Below, one piece after another: positions 9,392-21,420 of a stretch of DNA of 64,000 bases; the first letter of the stretch is position 1; the number at the start of each line of letters is the position of its first letter. The position numbers were made by a program, and so were the translations under genes. Under the pieces are notes generated by a model that saw only the letters and a list, made by a program, of their open reading frames with translations, had not been told where the DNA came from and did not search any database. The DNA is from Girardinichthys multiradiatus (lineage: Eukaryota > Chordata > Actinopteri > Cyprinodontiformes > Goodeidae): NCBI RefSeq assembly GCF_021462225.1, contig NC_061797.1, forward strand, positions 33,878,147 to 33,942,146. The letters run 5' to 3'.

Positions 9392-12014
9392 CTGGAGAGA
9401 TGAAAGCAGAGTTGAAAAGAACATAAAGAAGGTGTTAATGGGTTTGTACTGAAGGCAGTAAGTGAGAGGATTTCACAGTATTTAGTAGATTATCTTATCA
9501 GTTTCTTGAAACGCGCTAAGTGAGGCTGCCAACAGCTGCCTATAATGGCCAAGATCTCAACAGAAAGCCAAGCAGAATCTGCCACAGACCTCATTTGTCT
9601 CCACTAGAGAGCAGCAAGGCTTTTGAGGGCAAATTCATTGGTCTAATGATGAAAGTCCGATTTAAGACCGTCTGAGGACTGTGAGGTATAATATACTTTT
9701 TTTCAAACCCATCTTCTGGTCCTCCTTTAAAAAAATAATTAATAAGGTTTCATTAGCATGTTATTATAAACTCTTGAAAGGTCTACGGAGACAAACAAAG
9801 ATAAAACAAATATTTTTATCTATAATGTTGGTATGACAATCAAAGAGTAATAAATACTGACCACAAACATGCAAAGAAATATTCTAGGTTTTGCTAAATA
9901 AAACTATTAGTCAGATGTGTGAATAATTGCTCTATCATTATCTTGTTTCTTTCTATAGCTTTGTGTTATGAAAGGTTTGAATGTACAGTGAGAAAAAATA
10001 ACACTACTCACATACAAACTCAAATATCTGAGAATACAACAGAAAGTAATTTTTATTTTACAAAACAAAAAAATGCAAAAAAGAACAACCCTGAAGTAGA
10101 CAAGTAATAGTCTTGACACATTGATACTATAGAATGATTGCAACTATATTTTGTACAACACTAACAGCATATACACCATATACACATTGAAAAAAAACAG
10201 CACAGTCACTTTGGCAAGTTTAAATATGCTGGAATACCTCAAACATAATGGCAAAATGTCTAGACGCACATGGAGATACTGGACTGAACACCCATAACAC
10301 TGTCAAACAAAAAAACTACTCTCTAACACATCACCACACACAACAATGCAAATGTGATAACGCTGGACAGAAAATAAGAGACCCAGAGAGATGATAGCGA
10401 TGATGCTGGCCCAAAGAGGAACAAAGCCCTTTTTTGTTCAACCAACTTCCTTCTAGTTTGACTAAGTCTTAGAAGATGGATAACGTCTCTAAGCGCTTTC
10501 AGAACCGCTGCCATCTTAAGTCTGTGAAAGTGTGAATTTCTGTGTTTGTGGCTTTACCTTGTGGATTCCAAAAATTATCCGTGCTTTAGCAAAAGAATGT
10601 GTGTAGTTTCTAAGTGTGTGTCTGTATTTACACTTGAGAGAGGCTTTGGTGTCTCTGCCCAACCACTGTATGAGTGTGTGGGTAACGTTTACAGTGTGCC
10701 ATGTTCATGGAAAACAGGAAGAGTGTGAGAGAGGGTTGTGGGATGTAAGTGTGCAGCCTTAGGCTTTGGCTCTGGATTTCTTTATCGTGTGGAAATGGGA
10801 TTATACCTTCAACTGAAAAGCACTCTCCTATTGTTACTGAGATGATGCAAGGTATAAGCCCTAATTCCCTACTCTGTGTAGGTCTCTTCTTTCTGTGCGT
10901 TTTAATTTATGGTATTCAATTCGCTCTTCTATGTGGCTTTATATTGTTAGAAATGGAGGCAGCTAAAATGGAAGAATGGAAGAGGTATTAGTGTTGTAAG
11001 TAAATGTATTAATTTATTGTATATTTTTCCTTACAGTCATTAAATGTTTCTGTAGCTAAAAAATAACCTTTAGAATCCTCTCTGTTTCTCTGACAAAATG
11101 TAGCAGTTAACAATCCCCTAATTCAGGATTCTAGGGGCTACAAGCATTCCTAAAAAAACATTAATTTCACAGCTTCAAGTAGAGCAAAGAGGGAACCCCA
11201 AAGATGCGACATTATTCCCCTTTCAGACCTTCTGTGTTTTTTATTTCTAATTTGGGAAAATATAACCAAAACATCCTTCCCTTTTGCCACATCCGCCAAA
11301 ACGCATCCTGCAGCCACAAAACATGTGCTAAGAGAGTGATAAACTGTGGATGACCCTCTGAGAATCGATCCCCAATGCTGACTTGAAGGACCTGGTGCCA
11401 ATATTTCCCAGCCTTGAGAGATGTTGTTGAGGTCTTGGAGCAAGCTGCCATTGTGTGACTCCTCAAAGACAGCGGCTGAAGTCTTCTGCCAAACAGGTGG
11501 AATTGTTTATGTTATTGGATCGTGGGTTTCAAGGGTTTCAAGGCCACAGTGAGATTCACAAAAAAGGTTACCTGAAGAAAGTCTGTACACCTCTTTCCTC
11601 CTCCTCCCCTCCGCACCCCCCAACAGCTCCCATCTTTTGAGACTTAAGATGGGAATACGCATCGCAAATTTCTCAGTCTTTACAGACTTGGGAATCCCAC
11701 ACATAACCGCACCTGCTGAAGTATCACAGACTACATTTGTCTAACCAACTAAAGTCAACTGAACACACCAATCTCTCAAAGAAACTCCCATGAGGGTGAT
11801 GGTTTAAAATGTAAACAAACATACAAGTTGGTGACAGGAACACAAGATATTCTCAAAGTTTGGAAATACTACATTTGTTTTCTGCTCCCCAACAGGATTT
11901 GTTCTAAAAATGTTATTTCTGCCTTACCAGACAACAGACTGGATCGAGTAAACAAAAATGTAGAATTTATGAAAAACGGCTAGATCTTGTTGGAAAATAT
12001 TTTATCTGTTGAAG

Positions 12015-12047
12015 AATTACATGTTTTATGCTATAAAACATGTAATT
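12015..12047. repeat. Short perfect palindrome
   Basis: Arms of 15 bp (AATTACATGTTTTAT and its complement ATAAAACATGTAATT) enclose a 3-nt loop GCT. The palindrome lies about 35 bp before the truncated 5' end of the Rex1-type LINE. It is AT-rich and could form a cruciform or hairpin. Confidence 0.8.
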
Positions 12048-12082
12048 TGTTATAGCAAACAATCTAGCAGACAGATTTAAAC

Positions 12083-14040
12083 AGGAGCGGCAAATGTAAA
12101 GGAGGTGGACTGGCAGTATTTGTGAACAACAGATGGTGTCATCCAGGACATGTTACTGTGAAGTGTCGTCTCTGCAGTCCAGATATTGAACTGTTGGCAA
12201 TAAGTTTTCGTCCATATTATTTACCCAGAGAGTTCACCAGTGTTATTTTGGCAACAGTTTACGTTCCACCTTCCGCTGTTGCTGACACTGCATGTGATGC
12301 CATCAGCTCAGTTGTTGCTAAGCTACAGACACAAAACCCCAATGCTTTTGTGGCAATTTCTGGTGATTTTAACCATGCTTCACTCTCTGCTACACTTCCA
12401 ACGTTTCAACAGTTTGTCAGCTGCTCTACCAGAGAAAACAAAACATTGGATTTGTTTTATGCAAATGTCAAAGACTTATACATCTCTACAGCAAGACCTC
12501 CTCTAGGAAAATCAGATCACAATCTTGTTTTTCTCTGCTCGAAATATAAGCCCCTTGTTCAGAGGCAACCTGTAATAAAGAGGACTGTGAGAAAATGGTC
12601 ACAGGAAGCTGAAGAAGCTCTGTAAGGTTGCTTTGAGGCTACAGACTGGGACGCACTGTGCCAGCCACATGGAGAGGACATCAATGCCATGACTGAGTGT
12701 GTAACCGACTATATAAACTTCTGTGTGGATAACATCATCCCCACCAGAACCGTGAGATGCTTCCCCAATAACAAACCTTGGATCACCAGTGACCTGAAGG
12801 ACCTGCTTAACAAGAAAAAAAGAGCCTTCAGAGACGGAGACAGATAATTTTTGAGGATTATACAGAAGCAACTTAAAGTCAAGATAAGAGACAGCAAGGA
12901 GGTGTACAAGAAGAAGCTGGAGAGCAAGCTCCAGCAAAACAATATCAGAGATGTGTGGAGAGGGATGAAGAAGATCACAGGCTTCAAGCAGAAGGATGAT
13001 CAGACCGATGGAGGTCTGGACAGAGCCAATGAACTGAACGCATTCTTCAATAGGTTCAGTTCAGAAACCTGCTTCGCATCCTCCTCTCCTGCTCACAGCC
13101 AAACAGACATTCCACCTTCCTTTGACCCACAGGACCCACAGCTGTCCAGTAACACCTCACATTTCTTTATCTTCCACCTCAGCCCTAGACCCTTCTGCTT
13201 CTACATGTTTGCATTCAACCACATCAGAAGATGCTGCTGCTTCCTTTGCTTCCCCCTTCCACCTGTGTGTCTCAAGAAGTCAAGTGAAGATGCAACTGGA
13301 GAGACTGAATCGGAATAAGGCTGCAGGTCCAGATCATGTCAGTCCTAGAGTCCTGAAGGCCTGTGCAGAGCAGCTCTGTGGGATTCTGCAGCACCTCTTC
13401 AAAGGAGATGATTATAGATTTTAAGAGAAACAGGAATAAGTCAAAAACTATTTCTATCATGGGAGAAGAAGTGGAGGTGGTGGAGGAGTATAAATACCTC
13501 AGTGTTCACCTGGACAACAGACTTGAGTGGAGATGCAACTGTGAAGCCATCTACAAGAAGGGACAGAGCAGACTGTACTTCTTGAGGAAGCTTAGGTCCT
13601 TTGGTGTTTGCAGCAAGATGCTGCATATCTTCTATAAGTCTGTTGTGGAGAGTGTGATCTCTTCTGCCATCATCTGCTGGGGAAGCAGCATCAGAGCCAG
13701 AGACTTAAAAAAGCTCAACAAGGTGATAAAGAAGACTGGCTCTGTTGTGGGGACTCCTCTGGAACCTCTGGAGATCATTGTGGAAAGACGGATTCTTCAT
13801 AAAATGAAGAACATTATGGAGAACCTTGAGCATCCTCTTCATGAGACTGTCCTACAACAACAGAGTGTCTTCAGTCAGAGGCTTCTTCAGATCTGCTGTA
13901 AGACGGAGCGCTACAGGAGATCCTTCCTGCCCACAGCCATCAGCATCTACAACGGCTCTTTGAAGAAACTTTCATAATATGAGCTATAACAACATTTAAC
14001 TTCCCTTTGGGATTAATAAAGTATTTTTGAATTTGAATTG
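12083..14040 (+). mobile_element. Rex1-type (CR1-clade) LINE, truncated and internally deleted
   Basis: The plus-strand copy starts inside the endonuclease and ends with the motif CTTTGGGATTAATAAAG and a TTGAATTTGAAT repeat tail near 14040, typical of LINEs of this group. The coding remains are described separately. It is related to the minus-strand LINE at 21318-24810, but the tails differ, so they are different subfamilies. Confidence 0.75.
12122..13977 (+). pseudogene. Rex1-type LINE ORF2 remnant, RT core deleted
   Basis: Three frame fragments can be followed. Segment 12122-12625 is the C-terminal half of the apurinic-type endonuclease (AISGDFNHASL, TLDLFYANVKD, LGKSDHNLVFL). From 12851 to about 13318 it continues through the linker (VWRGMKKITGF...). 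From 13285 to 13400 comes NRNKAAGPDHVSPRVLKACAEQL, the start of RT. The sequence then jumps at about 13405 to IIDFKRN...EYKYLSVHLDNRLEW, the thumb and C-terminal domain, up to 13977. The palm with its FADD box is missing. There are also stops or frameshifts at 12623, 12845 and 13318-13363. Confidence 0.8.
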
Positions 14041-14983
14041 AATTTGAATAAATAACAAACTGTTTAAGAACATATTTACCTTTATGTTTAAAATTAGAAA
14101 TCTGATTTATTTTAATAAGGCTAAGTACCTTATTTCTGTGTGTGTTTTTTTTTTCCTTTTTCTAATTAACTATGTACTCTGATCAAACTAAGATTGTAAT
14201 GTTTGTTGATAGTTTGTATTTTACCCACCTTTTGTGTTTTTGGTTATGACATTTATGATTAAAGTTTTCATCAAAAAAAAGAAAAACAAAACACCTTAAT
14301 TAAAAGCCAATTTATGTTTGTTGCAAAAGCTTTTTTTTTTTGGAAAGAGAAAAAGTTTTATCATGTTCTTTCCCAGGAGGTAACGACATTAGGTGAACAT
14401 ATATACTTGTGATATTGCTGCTTATTGTTGCACATACAATATTCGTGGTGATTAACTGAAAATTAACTGAACAATTCATGATTTCTACCACATTCTATGA
14501 GGTTGAGCATGTAGACACCCAAATCCATATCAGATTTGGGCACCAAATGCAGTGAAAAGCCATCCCAATCATCCAGTATATTATTTGCTTGCGGAATGTT
14601 ATGCATGTCATTTGCAACTGAATGTCCTACAAAATATTGCATCCAGGGAGCCCTTTGTGATTTAGATGGTGCACATATTGATGCAGGTACAACAGCAATT
14701 CAATACATTGTCTAGTTCCACTAGGTGAGAATGTTGAGTGATCATGAATTGCTGTTTTCTACCATTAGATGTCATTGCGTCCTATACACTGTACCTTTAA
14801 AAGGCTGGCATGAACATTTAAATCTGACCACTCGTATTTTCAAACTCCAATAAATAGGTACAAAACCACAAACCGACATAGTTGTTAATCGATACAGCTG
14901 ATCAGTATTTGAATAATTAATCTTCAGATCAGAATTCCAGGCACTCCCCTTGGGTTCAAACACCTCCTTTTCTTACATACATT

Positions 14984-14985
<2 letters not shown>

Positions 14986-15021
<36 letters not shown>
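14986..15021. repeat. CA microsatellite (36 bp)
   Basis: An uninterrupted AC dinucleotide run. Confidence 0.97.
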
Positions 15022-15024
<3 letters not shown>

Positions 15025-16862
15025 TGCACTGCCCCAATCACTCTCATTGATCAACCTTTCTTATGTGATCTTGAGCTGATCAGATGCTACCTGCTGTGAA
15101 CTAGGAATCGATGGCTGATAAACGAGAACAAAAACACTCGTTTATCACTCTAGAGTTAAACGGATATCATTTTTCTCTCAGTTTCCCTGCTATTGACTTT
15201 GAAATGGCTCACAGGCCCCATGAATCAATCACAGATATGTAGTTAAAAGAGGATAAAGGCCAGAGAGAAAACAGAGGTGAAGTAATCATTGACACATTAC
15301 CATGAACAGACATAATAAACTCTTAAGTATTTTTTTTGCTCCTTTAGGACTATTAAGCAAAAAAGGAACAGTTATAGAAGACTGTAAATGCATAGGAAAT
15401 TACATACTTTATTTAGTACTAACACTGTTACCTTACTACTCGAAATCTTTTGCATGCGTCTTAGAAAGTACCCTGTGTATTAACCTATTACACAGCAATC
15501 AATGATTTTTTACAACCAATTTATATTTGCATTATCCTTTAAGCCAATAATATTATTTTTATCAACTCTGTAATACCAAATAAAATCTAACCTAAAATCC
15601 AGGCTGAAAGCCCTGAGGAGGACAGAGACATACCACTATCATCAGAAAGACCAAGGGCCTCAAATGGACAGGAGGCCATTATGAGCATAAACAAAACATT
15701 TATCAATAGCCCTCTTGTAGCTGTCAAAAGTACCAAGAGGAATTTGTCCAATATAGGGTTGCATGTCATCATAAGCAAAGAACGGCATCCTTAATGTCTT
15801 CTGTTTGTTGAAATGCTTGAACGTGAAGGCCTAAAGCCTGTAAAGGTGGTAAAAAACCAGCACCCCCCTCTTGCTAAATCAGCATTTAGTTTTGTCCTTT
15901 AACACAAGACGTGAGAGGGTCAAGACCAAAAACCAGTCTTAACTAAACAAACAATAATCCAAGCCAAATCTTAAAAGCCACCATATGAGGTGGTATATTT
16001 AATTGCACAGGGGGAAAAAAGCCACACAAAATTGGGAAAACCAGATTCAAAGCTGCTTCTAGAACTATACGGTTTTGCATGAGAACAAACTGGCTCATGA
16101 AATGTTTAGTGGGACCTCTACCAGACAAACCAGAGGCTTAACCCAACACAGGGTAAGCTTCTTCACAGGGTGAAGAAAGGGATGTGTATTACAGTTAAAT
16201 ACATTGTCAATTTAATGATTAATTATCGGTCGATAGTCAACATTAACTACATTAAAATCTAAAAGAAGTACTTGAGCTATGACAAATAAGTACTTGGCTA
16301 AAGATCCTCCCAAAACAGCTGTAGCCCCTGTATTCTTTTACACAGTTTGCTGTGGTTTGTGACATACTGAGAGTGATTATGTGCAAAGTGGGCCTCTATT
16401 TAATAGCTTGTAAAATATATTTTGTTTACACATTTACACCACGTTAAAGATCTCTTCTTTGGAAACCTTGTAAGGGGTTTTGCAAAAAAATTCAGGTAAG
16501 TGTGGACAAGGCCTCAGAAATGATGCCTTACCATGCACTGAATATATGCAGCCACATAAAATAACATTCACTATCTATAAGTGAACTGGGATCAGAGTAT
16601 CAGAGCTTCCTATTCCACAAATATCTGGTAGCTTTCATGAAACAATGTGCTCTGCTCTCAGTATTAATTTTAGACAAAGGTGTACCATGTCCTGAGCAGC
16701 ACAGGGTCCAGCACAGTGGCCAACAAAGTGATCCTGACTGGCTGATTTAGTTAGCATATTTGTCATGTCTATAAACACAGGACGTTTGGTCTCAGGGGAC
16801 CAATAAGACAAAGAGCAATTTATATACATGAATGCATCCAGAACAAAAAACAAGATTCCTCA

Positions 16863-18724
16863 CTCAGATCATTTTTTGACAATGGTTTGAAATTTGATAA
16901 ACAGGTCACTGCAGTGGTCGAGTCTAGGTTTTATCATTTAAGGTTAACCTGCTATATCACACCCTATTTACCTTACAGTGGCCTTGAAAGGGTTATGCAT
17001 GTTGTTAATACCTCTACCCTAGACTACTGCAACTCTCTTTATGCTAGGTTGACAACTCTCTTCTATGTTGTCCGCAGCTGGTCCGAAATGCTGCTGCCCA
17101 GCTGCTCATGGGTAACAAGTGTTGGGGCCATCCATTTTGGTCGCACATTTTGACGCACGCAGCTCAACAGACGTCGCAGCTCTGACGTCACTAGAAGTAT
17201 AAACCGGCTGAGATGCAAAGTCTCAGTTTTGTCCGGCTGATCCCTCGGGGCCATTTCCCGCCTGTCACAGGACAGCGAATAGGAGGCGCATTTCTGGTAA
17301 GACAAGAGCTCGCAGGCAAACTTTTGCTCCACAAGGCCATTCCCGAAGAGCTTGAAAGCTGGAAATCTGTCTGATACGAGAAGATCAGAGGATTTATTTG
17401 CCGATCGAAGACCGTGCCACAACCGGCGCAGGTGGAAAACTACAGAGGTTCTATGTCCAAGGAGAAGAGTTTTCCTCCTTGTGTATGCAGTCGACTAAAG
17501 GTTCTTCATATTTTCCCCTCGTGGACGGATGAGAAGTTACCGTTTTTTTCTTTCCTTAATTTGATCACGGACGCGTGATCCCCCCCCCCCTCCTTTTCTT
17601 CAGACCTGATCCATTCTCAACCGGTGGAGAGCAGAAATCAACTTCAAAGTAATTTCGTTCTTTTCATAGTAAACCGGATAGGTGCATTTAGAGGTCTGGG
17701 CAGGATGAGGCAGTTAAGGTGATGTAGGATCACCAGTAGTTAATCTAAAGTATTAACTTGTTGCATGCAATACTGATTGAATTATGTTATGCTGAGCTGT
17801 ATTTTTATTTGCTGCGCAAGCGCTGCTGAATCGTGCGTGGTTAATGTTTTGTCTGGCTGATCCCAAATAAGCCAGGAGTTAGAAGTTGGACTTTTAAAAG
17901 TTTTTCATTCAAGGCAGCTGCGGTCTGGGCCTTGCCCGACCACTCTTTGTTCCAGTTTTATTGCTGGAAATTTTCCACTGGGTTCCCGCCTCAAGAGTTT
18001 TATGACTCTTTGTCAAGATTTGGGGCGTTCAGCTGGTTGTGGCTAAAGGGGCGTGGCCCCACTGTTTCATCAGCTGATTGCTGCGATCGAGACATCAGCA
18101 CGACTTCTTTCCATTTAACCCAAATTACACATTTTGTCCATAAACTGCTGGTTTGATCTTCATAGACACTAAATGCATATATATATTTTTCTTTTATTAT
18201 TATTGTTAGGTAGTAATTTTTATTCCCTTTGTGTAGAACGGTGCTTGTTAGTTAGGTGAAGGTTTTTGGACCAGAATAATGGTCTATCAGGATTATTTGG
18301 CTTCAATAAATCTTCATATATATAATTAAGAGAAGCATTTGTGTTTATTTCATGCAAGAGTGATTTATCTGTCAAAACAAGGTCGAAGTTCCCCCACCTT
18401 CAGTGAACCGGTTGAATAAACAGTGACAGTTTGTGGTTTTGGTTAATAATTTGTAACTATTAAAGAGCTTTGAGCCCATAATCACAACACCAGAGGATAT
18501 CTCTGATTTCTATTCGTAAGTGATTATTTTTGGTTAAGAAATTAATATTTTTCAAATTATTTTAAATTATGATTCTTGATGAATATTAATTAATCAATAA
18601 TCATATTCCTTACACAAGCAACAGGAGCACCTTACCCATGTATTGTCCTCATTTATGGACGTGTACAGCACTTTGGTCACTTTGTGTGTGTAATGCGCTC
18701 TATAAATAAAGGTTGATTGATTGA
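16863..18724 (+). mobile_element. L2-type LINE fragment, split by an LTR-like insertion
   Basis: The left piece (16863-17119) encodes degraded L2 text: LKFDKQVTAVVES, then TSTLDYCNSLYARL. The right piece (18615-18724) continues the same sentence (ACAAGCAACAGGAGCACCTT, matching the usual GT.KREHI block) and soon reaches the 3' end, CTCTATAAATAAAGGTTGATTGATTGA. Between the two is the insertion 17120-18614. An additional internal deletion just before the 3' end removes most of the C-terminal coding part. Confidence 0.72.
17120..18614. mobile_element. LTR-like insertion (about 1.5 kb), probable solo LTR
   Basis: It begins TGTTGGGGCC and ends CCTTACA, with a 4-bp duplication CAAG at 17116-17119 and 18615-18618. 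Removing it restores the L2 reading GGTAACAAGCAACAGG. It contains a perfect TGACGTCA (17183-17190), a TATAAA 8 bp later (17198-17203), a C12-type tract at 17581-17592, and an AATAAA at 18305-18310. It has no gag, pol or env coding sequence. A solo LTR fits best; the very short distance from the left end to the TATA box is unusual for a U3, so orientation is not certain. Confidence 0.6.
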
Positions 18725-19455
18725 GAAAAGGGAAACAAGGGCAACTTTCTATAGCCAGGAGATCATTAACATGATCTTAAGGCCTGATGATGGAGAGAAG
18801 TATAGTTAGGGAAAATCACAGTCTTATTTTTGCAGATAATATGGTATCTGTCCATATCCTTCCACATGAACTGGGGAGCTTCACAGCCAAGTGTAAAGTT
18901 GCCAGAATGACCAGTTCCTGTATGTCTAAGGTCATGGTTCTCATATGAAAAAAACTCTGCCTGCAGGTAGGCTCATGTAGGAATATAAAACGATCTACTG
19001 AACTTTACATTTTCTTTTCCATATTACTCCAACTCCACATTAAATGTTACAACAAAAATGATTTGTACAAATAAAATCAATTTTATTGACTTTTTATCAG
19101 ATCCCACCTCATGCAGAAGATGACACATTCTGAATGTTTTATCTTTTTCCTTTTTTCAAATATACAATTTTTTTAATTCAAGTACTGATACCGCAGTCTC
19201 CATGTCAGACATTATATTTTCTAAATATGTATCTCCTAAAATAAATGTCAAATTTGTGCAATATTTGGAACTTCTCGGAACACTGAAGACATATTTGCAT
19301 TTCTTTTGCTTATTGTGTTGCTCTTTATGTGATAGACAACAACGTGCCATATTTCCAAATATTTTACAGAATCATAAGACATTCAAGCTAAAAAAAATAG
19401 CCATTTCCAGTGGAAAGCCCATTAATCACTAAATTCCTAAAACAGACATTCTTAC

Positions 19456-19591
19456 CATTGGAGCTAAGTCCCACCCACATGGCACCATACTCGCTGATAT
19501 CAGAGAGCGTGCTGATCAGATGTTTTGTGTCGAAAGGTGTTCCGTCCTCCTCAAGCCCATCCAGGAAAAGACTTGCTCGTTGGTCATAGAT
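19456..19591 (-). CDS. ush2a: ush2a coding exon 5: laminin-G-like domain
   Basis: The acceptor is TTTACAG|ATCTAT and the donor CCAATG|GTAAGA, phase 1. It encodes residues 232-276 plus the first base of Gly277: IYDQRASLFLDGLEEDGTPF, then DTKHLISTLS and YGAMWVGLSSN. The SLFLDG.E.D.TPF and V.IG.S.NG pattern is the second half of the LamG-like domain. At 136 nt it matches the size class of human exon 4. The reading frame continues as an open frame into the intron up to a stop at 19388, which is not coding. Confidence 0.92.
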
Positions 19592-21204
19592 CTGTAAATG
19601 ACAGCAAGATCCACGCATCAAAATGTAAACCGTGGCAGCAAATTGAAAAATTATCATAAATGTGTGCCTTTAACAAGAAATATAAAATATAATCACAAAA
19701 ACTGTAAAATAAAGTGTTCTTTTACAGAGTGCCCTTTTGTTACTGAACAATTTCATTGATATGACCGAGTTGTCAAAAATAACATGGACAAAAAAAAAAA
19801 CCAAAACGAGTTTCTACTTGTAGAGAAAGTGTGTGTATGTGTTTTTTCAAAAGGTTTCTGCACACTGTGTGTACTTATTTATGCTTGTGTGTTTGACAAC
19901 ATGTAAATTATACATTCAGCTAATCTTCCAGCTCATTTCCCAGGTAGCAGAAAGAGCCGCAGGCTCTACTGCATGAGCTGCAAATTAGCTTTCCGTTTGA
20001 CCAAAATTCTCCTCTCCACCCTATTCCTCTTTTCCTTTCCCTTCTCGATCGACTCCATGAATATTAAAAACTGCATGGCCGACAACACTGTCAAAGCAGG
20101 AGCAGCTTCCTTTTACATCAAACCCAGGACAAAGGGAAGATACTTCTATAAGAGCGACACCCACCACCTGTGCACACACACCCTTCTTCCACCTCCAACC
20201 ACAAAAAAAAACTTTAATGTGCTCAAGCCATCACTTCTTTTACTCCAATCTCCAAATCCTGCATTTAAGAAACACTGTGGGACCACTGATAAATGTGACT
20301 CTCCCTGTTTTACTAGAATCCCCTTCTTCTCCCTCATCATCTTCTCTATTCTGCGATAGTCCACCTTGCTTTGTTCTTTCTCCTCATCATAAGGTCACTT
20401 CCTTCCTTCACCTTTTTATTGTTTGAGTTCGTCTTTCCATTCTTTTTCACTTATTCAGTGTTCTCTGTTTTTCATTTCCATTTTTATACTGGCTCCCCGT
20501 CAGTTAACTACTTCCTCTTCTCATCTTCGTTCTTGTCTTTCTCACTCATGTTTATCTTGCCCTGTCGCTCTCACTTGTTGTCAGCTCTTTAGGAGAGTTG
20601 AAAAGGTGTGAGGAGGGAAATAAGTCCAAGTCAAAAAACGCCTTTAGGGGATGAAGGCAGGCCCAGACAAGTGTCTGCCTCTCAGAGGATAGTTAAGAAG
20701 CCCTGACAGACACTTTCATGATGCCTGATTGAAGACTGGCAAGCGCATAAGAGCACAAGAAAGAGTGCGGGAGTGAATATGAAAAAAAGGGAAAAGAAAA
20801 GAGACAGGAGGGAGAAAAAGAAAAGTCAGAGCACGGAGAGGGAGCTCGAAGACGAGGCCCTCTTTAGGAATCTCTGAGCCAGAGCTGTGCGGCTCTTGGG
20901 GAAAAGTGAGGTTCTTGTCAGGCTTGATGTAAATGAATCCTGAAGTACTTCATCTTTCTTAGCTACTGCGCACCCTTTTGAAAATCTCCTTTGTTAGCTT
21001 TCACAAACACTTTCCTCACATTTTCTTTTGCCTTTTCTTCTGTCCAGTATTTCTTATTTTACTTTTCTCTAATTCTCCATTTCATCTGGCAAGTTTTTCT
21101 TTAAGAACCAAGTCATTGTCTGGAATGGTGCTGGCAATTAAGTCTCATTTGAACTGTGTCCACCAAGTGCAAGAAAGTTCTGAAAATGACATAATTTTAA
21201 ACTC

Positions 21205-21218
21205 TCTATCTATCTATC

Positions 21219-21282
<64 letters not shown>
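21205..21282. repeat. TCTA/TA compound microsatellite
   Basis: A short TCTA run (21205-21220) is followed by a long TA run to 21282. Confidence 0.95.
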
Positions 21283-21287
<5 letters not shown>

Positions 21288-21308
21288 GTGCAAACGTTTT
21301 AGGCCAGT
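21283..21308 (+). mobile_element. Tc1-like terminal repeat remnant
   Basis: GTACTGTGCAAACGTTTTAG, just after the TA microsatellite, resembles the end of another teleost Tc1 family, recalled as a TACTGTGCAAAAGT-type terminus. Only about 25 bp remain before the Rex1 3' end. Confidence 0.4.
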
Positions 21309-21420
21309 TTGAAAAAAATCAGAATCAGCTTTATTGCCAAGTTTGTACATACAAACAAGGAATTTGACTCCAGTACACTTTGCTCTCTGGTTTTGTTTTT
21401 GCATAATATACATATATATA

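Larger units (their letters stand above)
9392..19455 (-). other. ush2a: ush2a intron E (about 10.1 kb)
   Basis: Holds a Rex1-type LINE (12083-14040), a CA repeat (14986-15021), and an L2 LINE fragment split by an LTR-like insertion (16863-18724). I see nothing recognisable in 9392-12010, 14041-14980, 15022-16860 or 18725-19455 beyond ordinary AT-rich intron, apart from a palindrome at 12015-12047. Confidence 0.85.

Noticed and set aside
14986..15021. Regular repeats as a possible CRISPR array
   Set aside because: A simple CA microsatellite in a vertebrate genome; no repeat-spacer structure anywhere in the window.
19973..20592. Overlapping plus-strand frames of 128 and 73 codons
   Set aside because: Pyrimidine-rich low-complexity text with no recognised domain.
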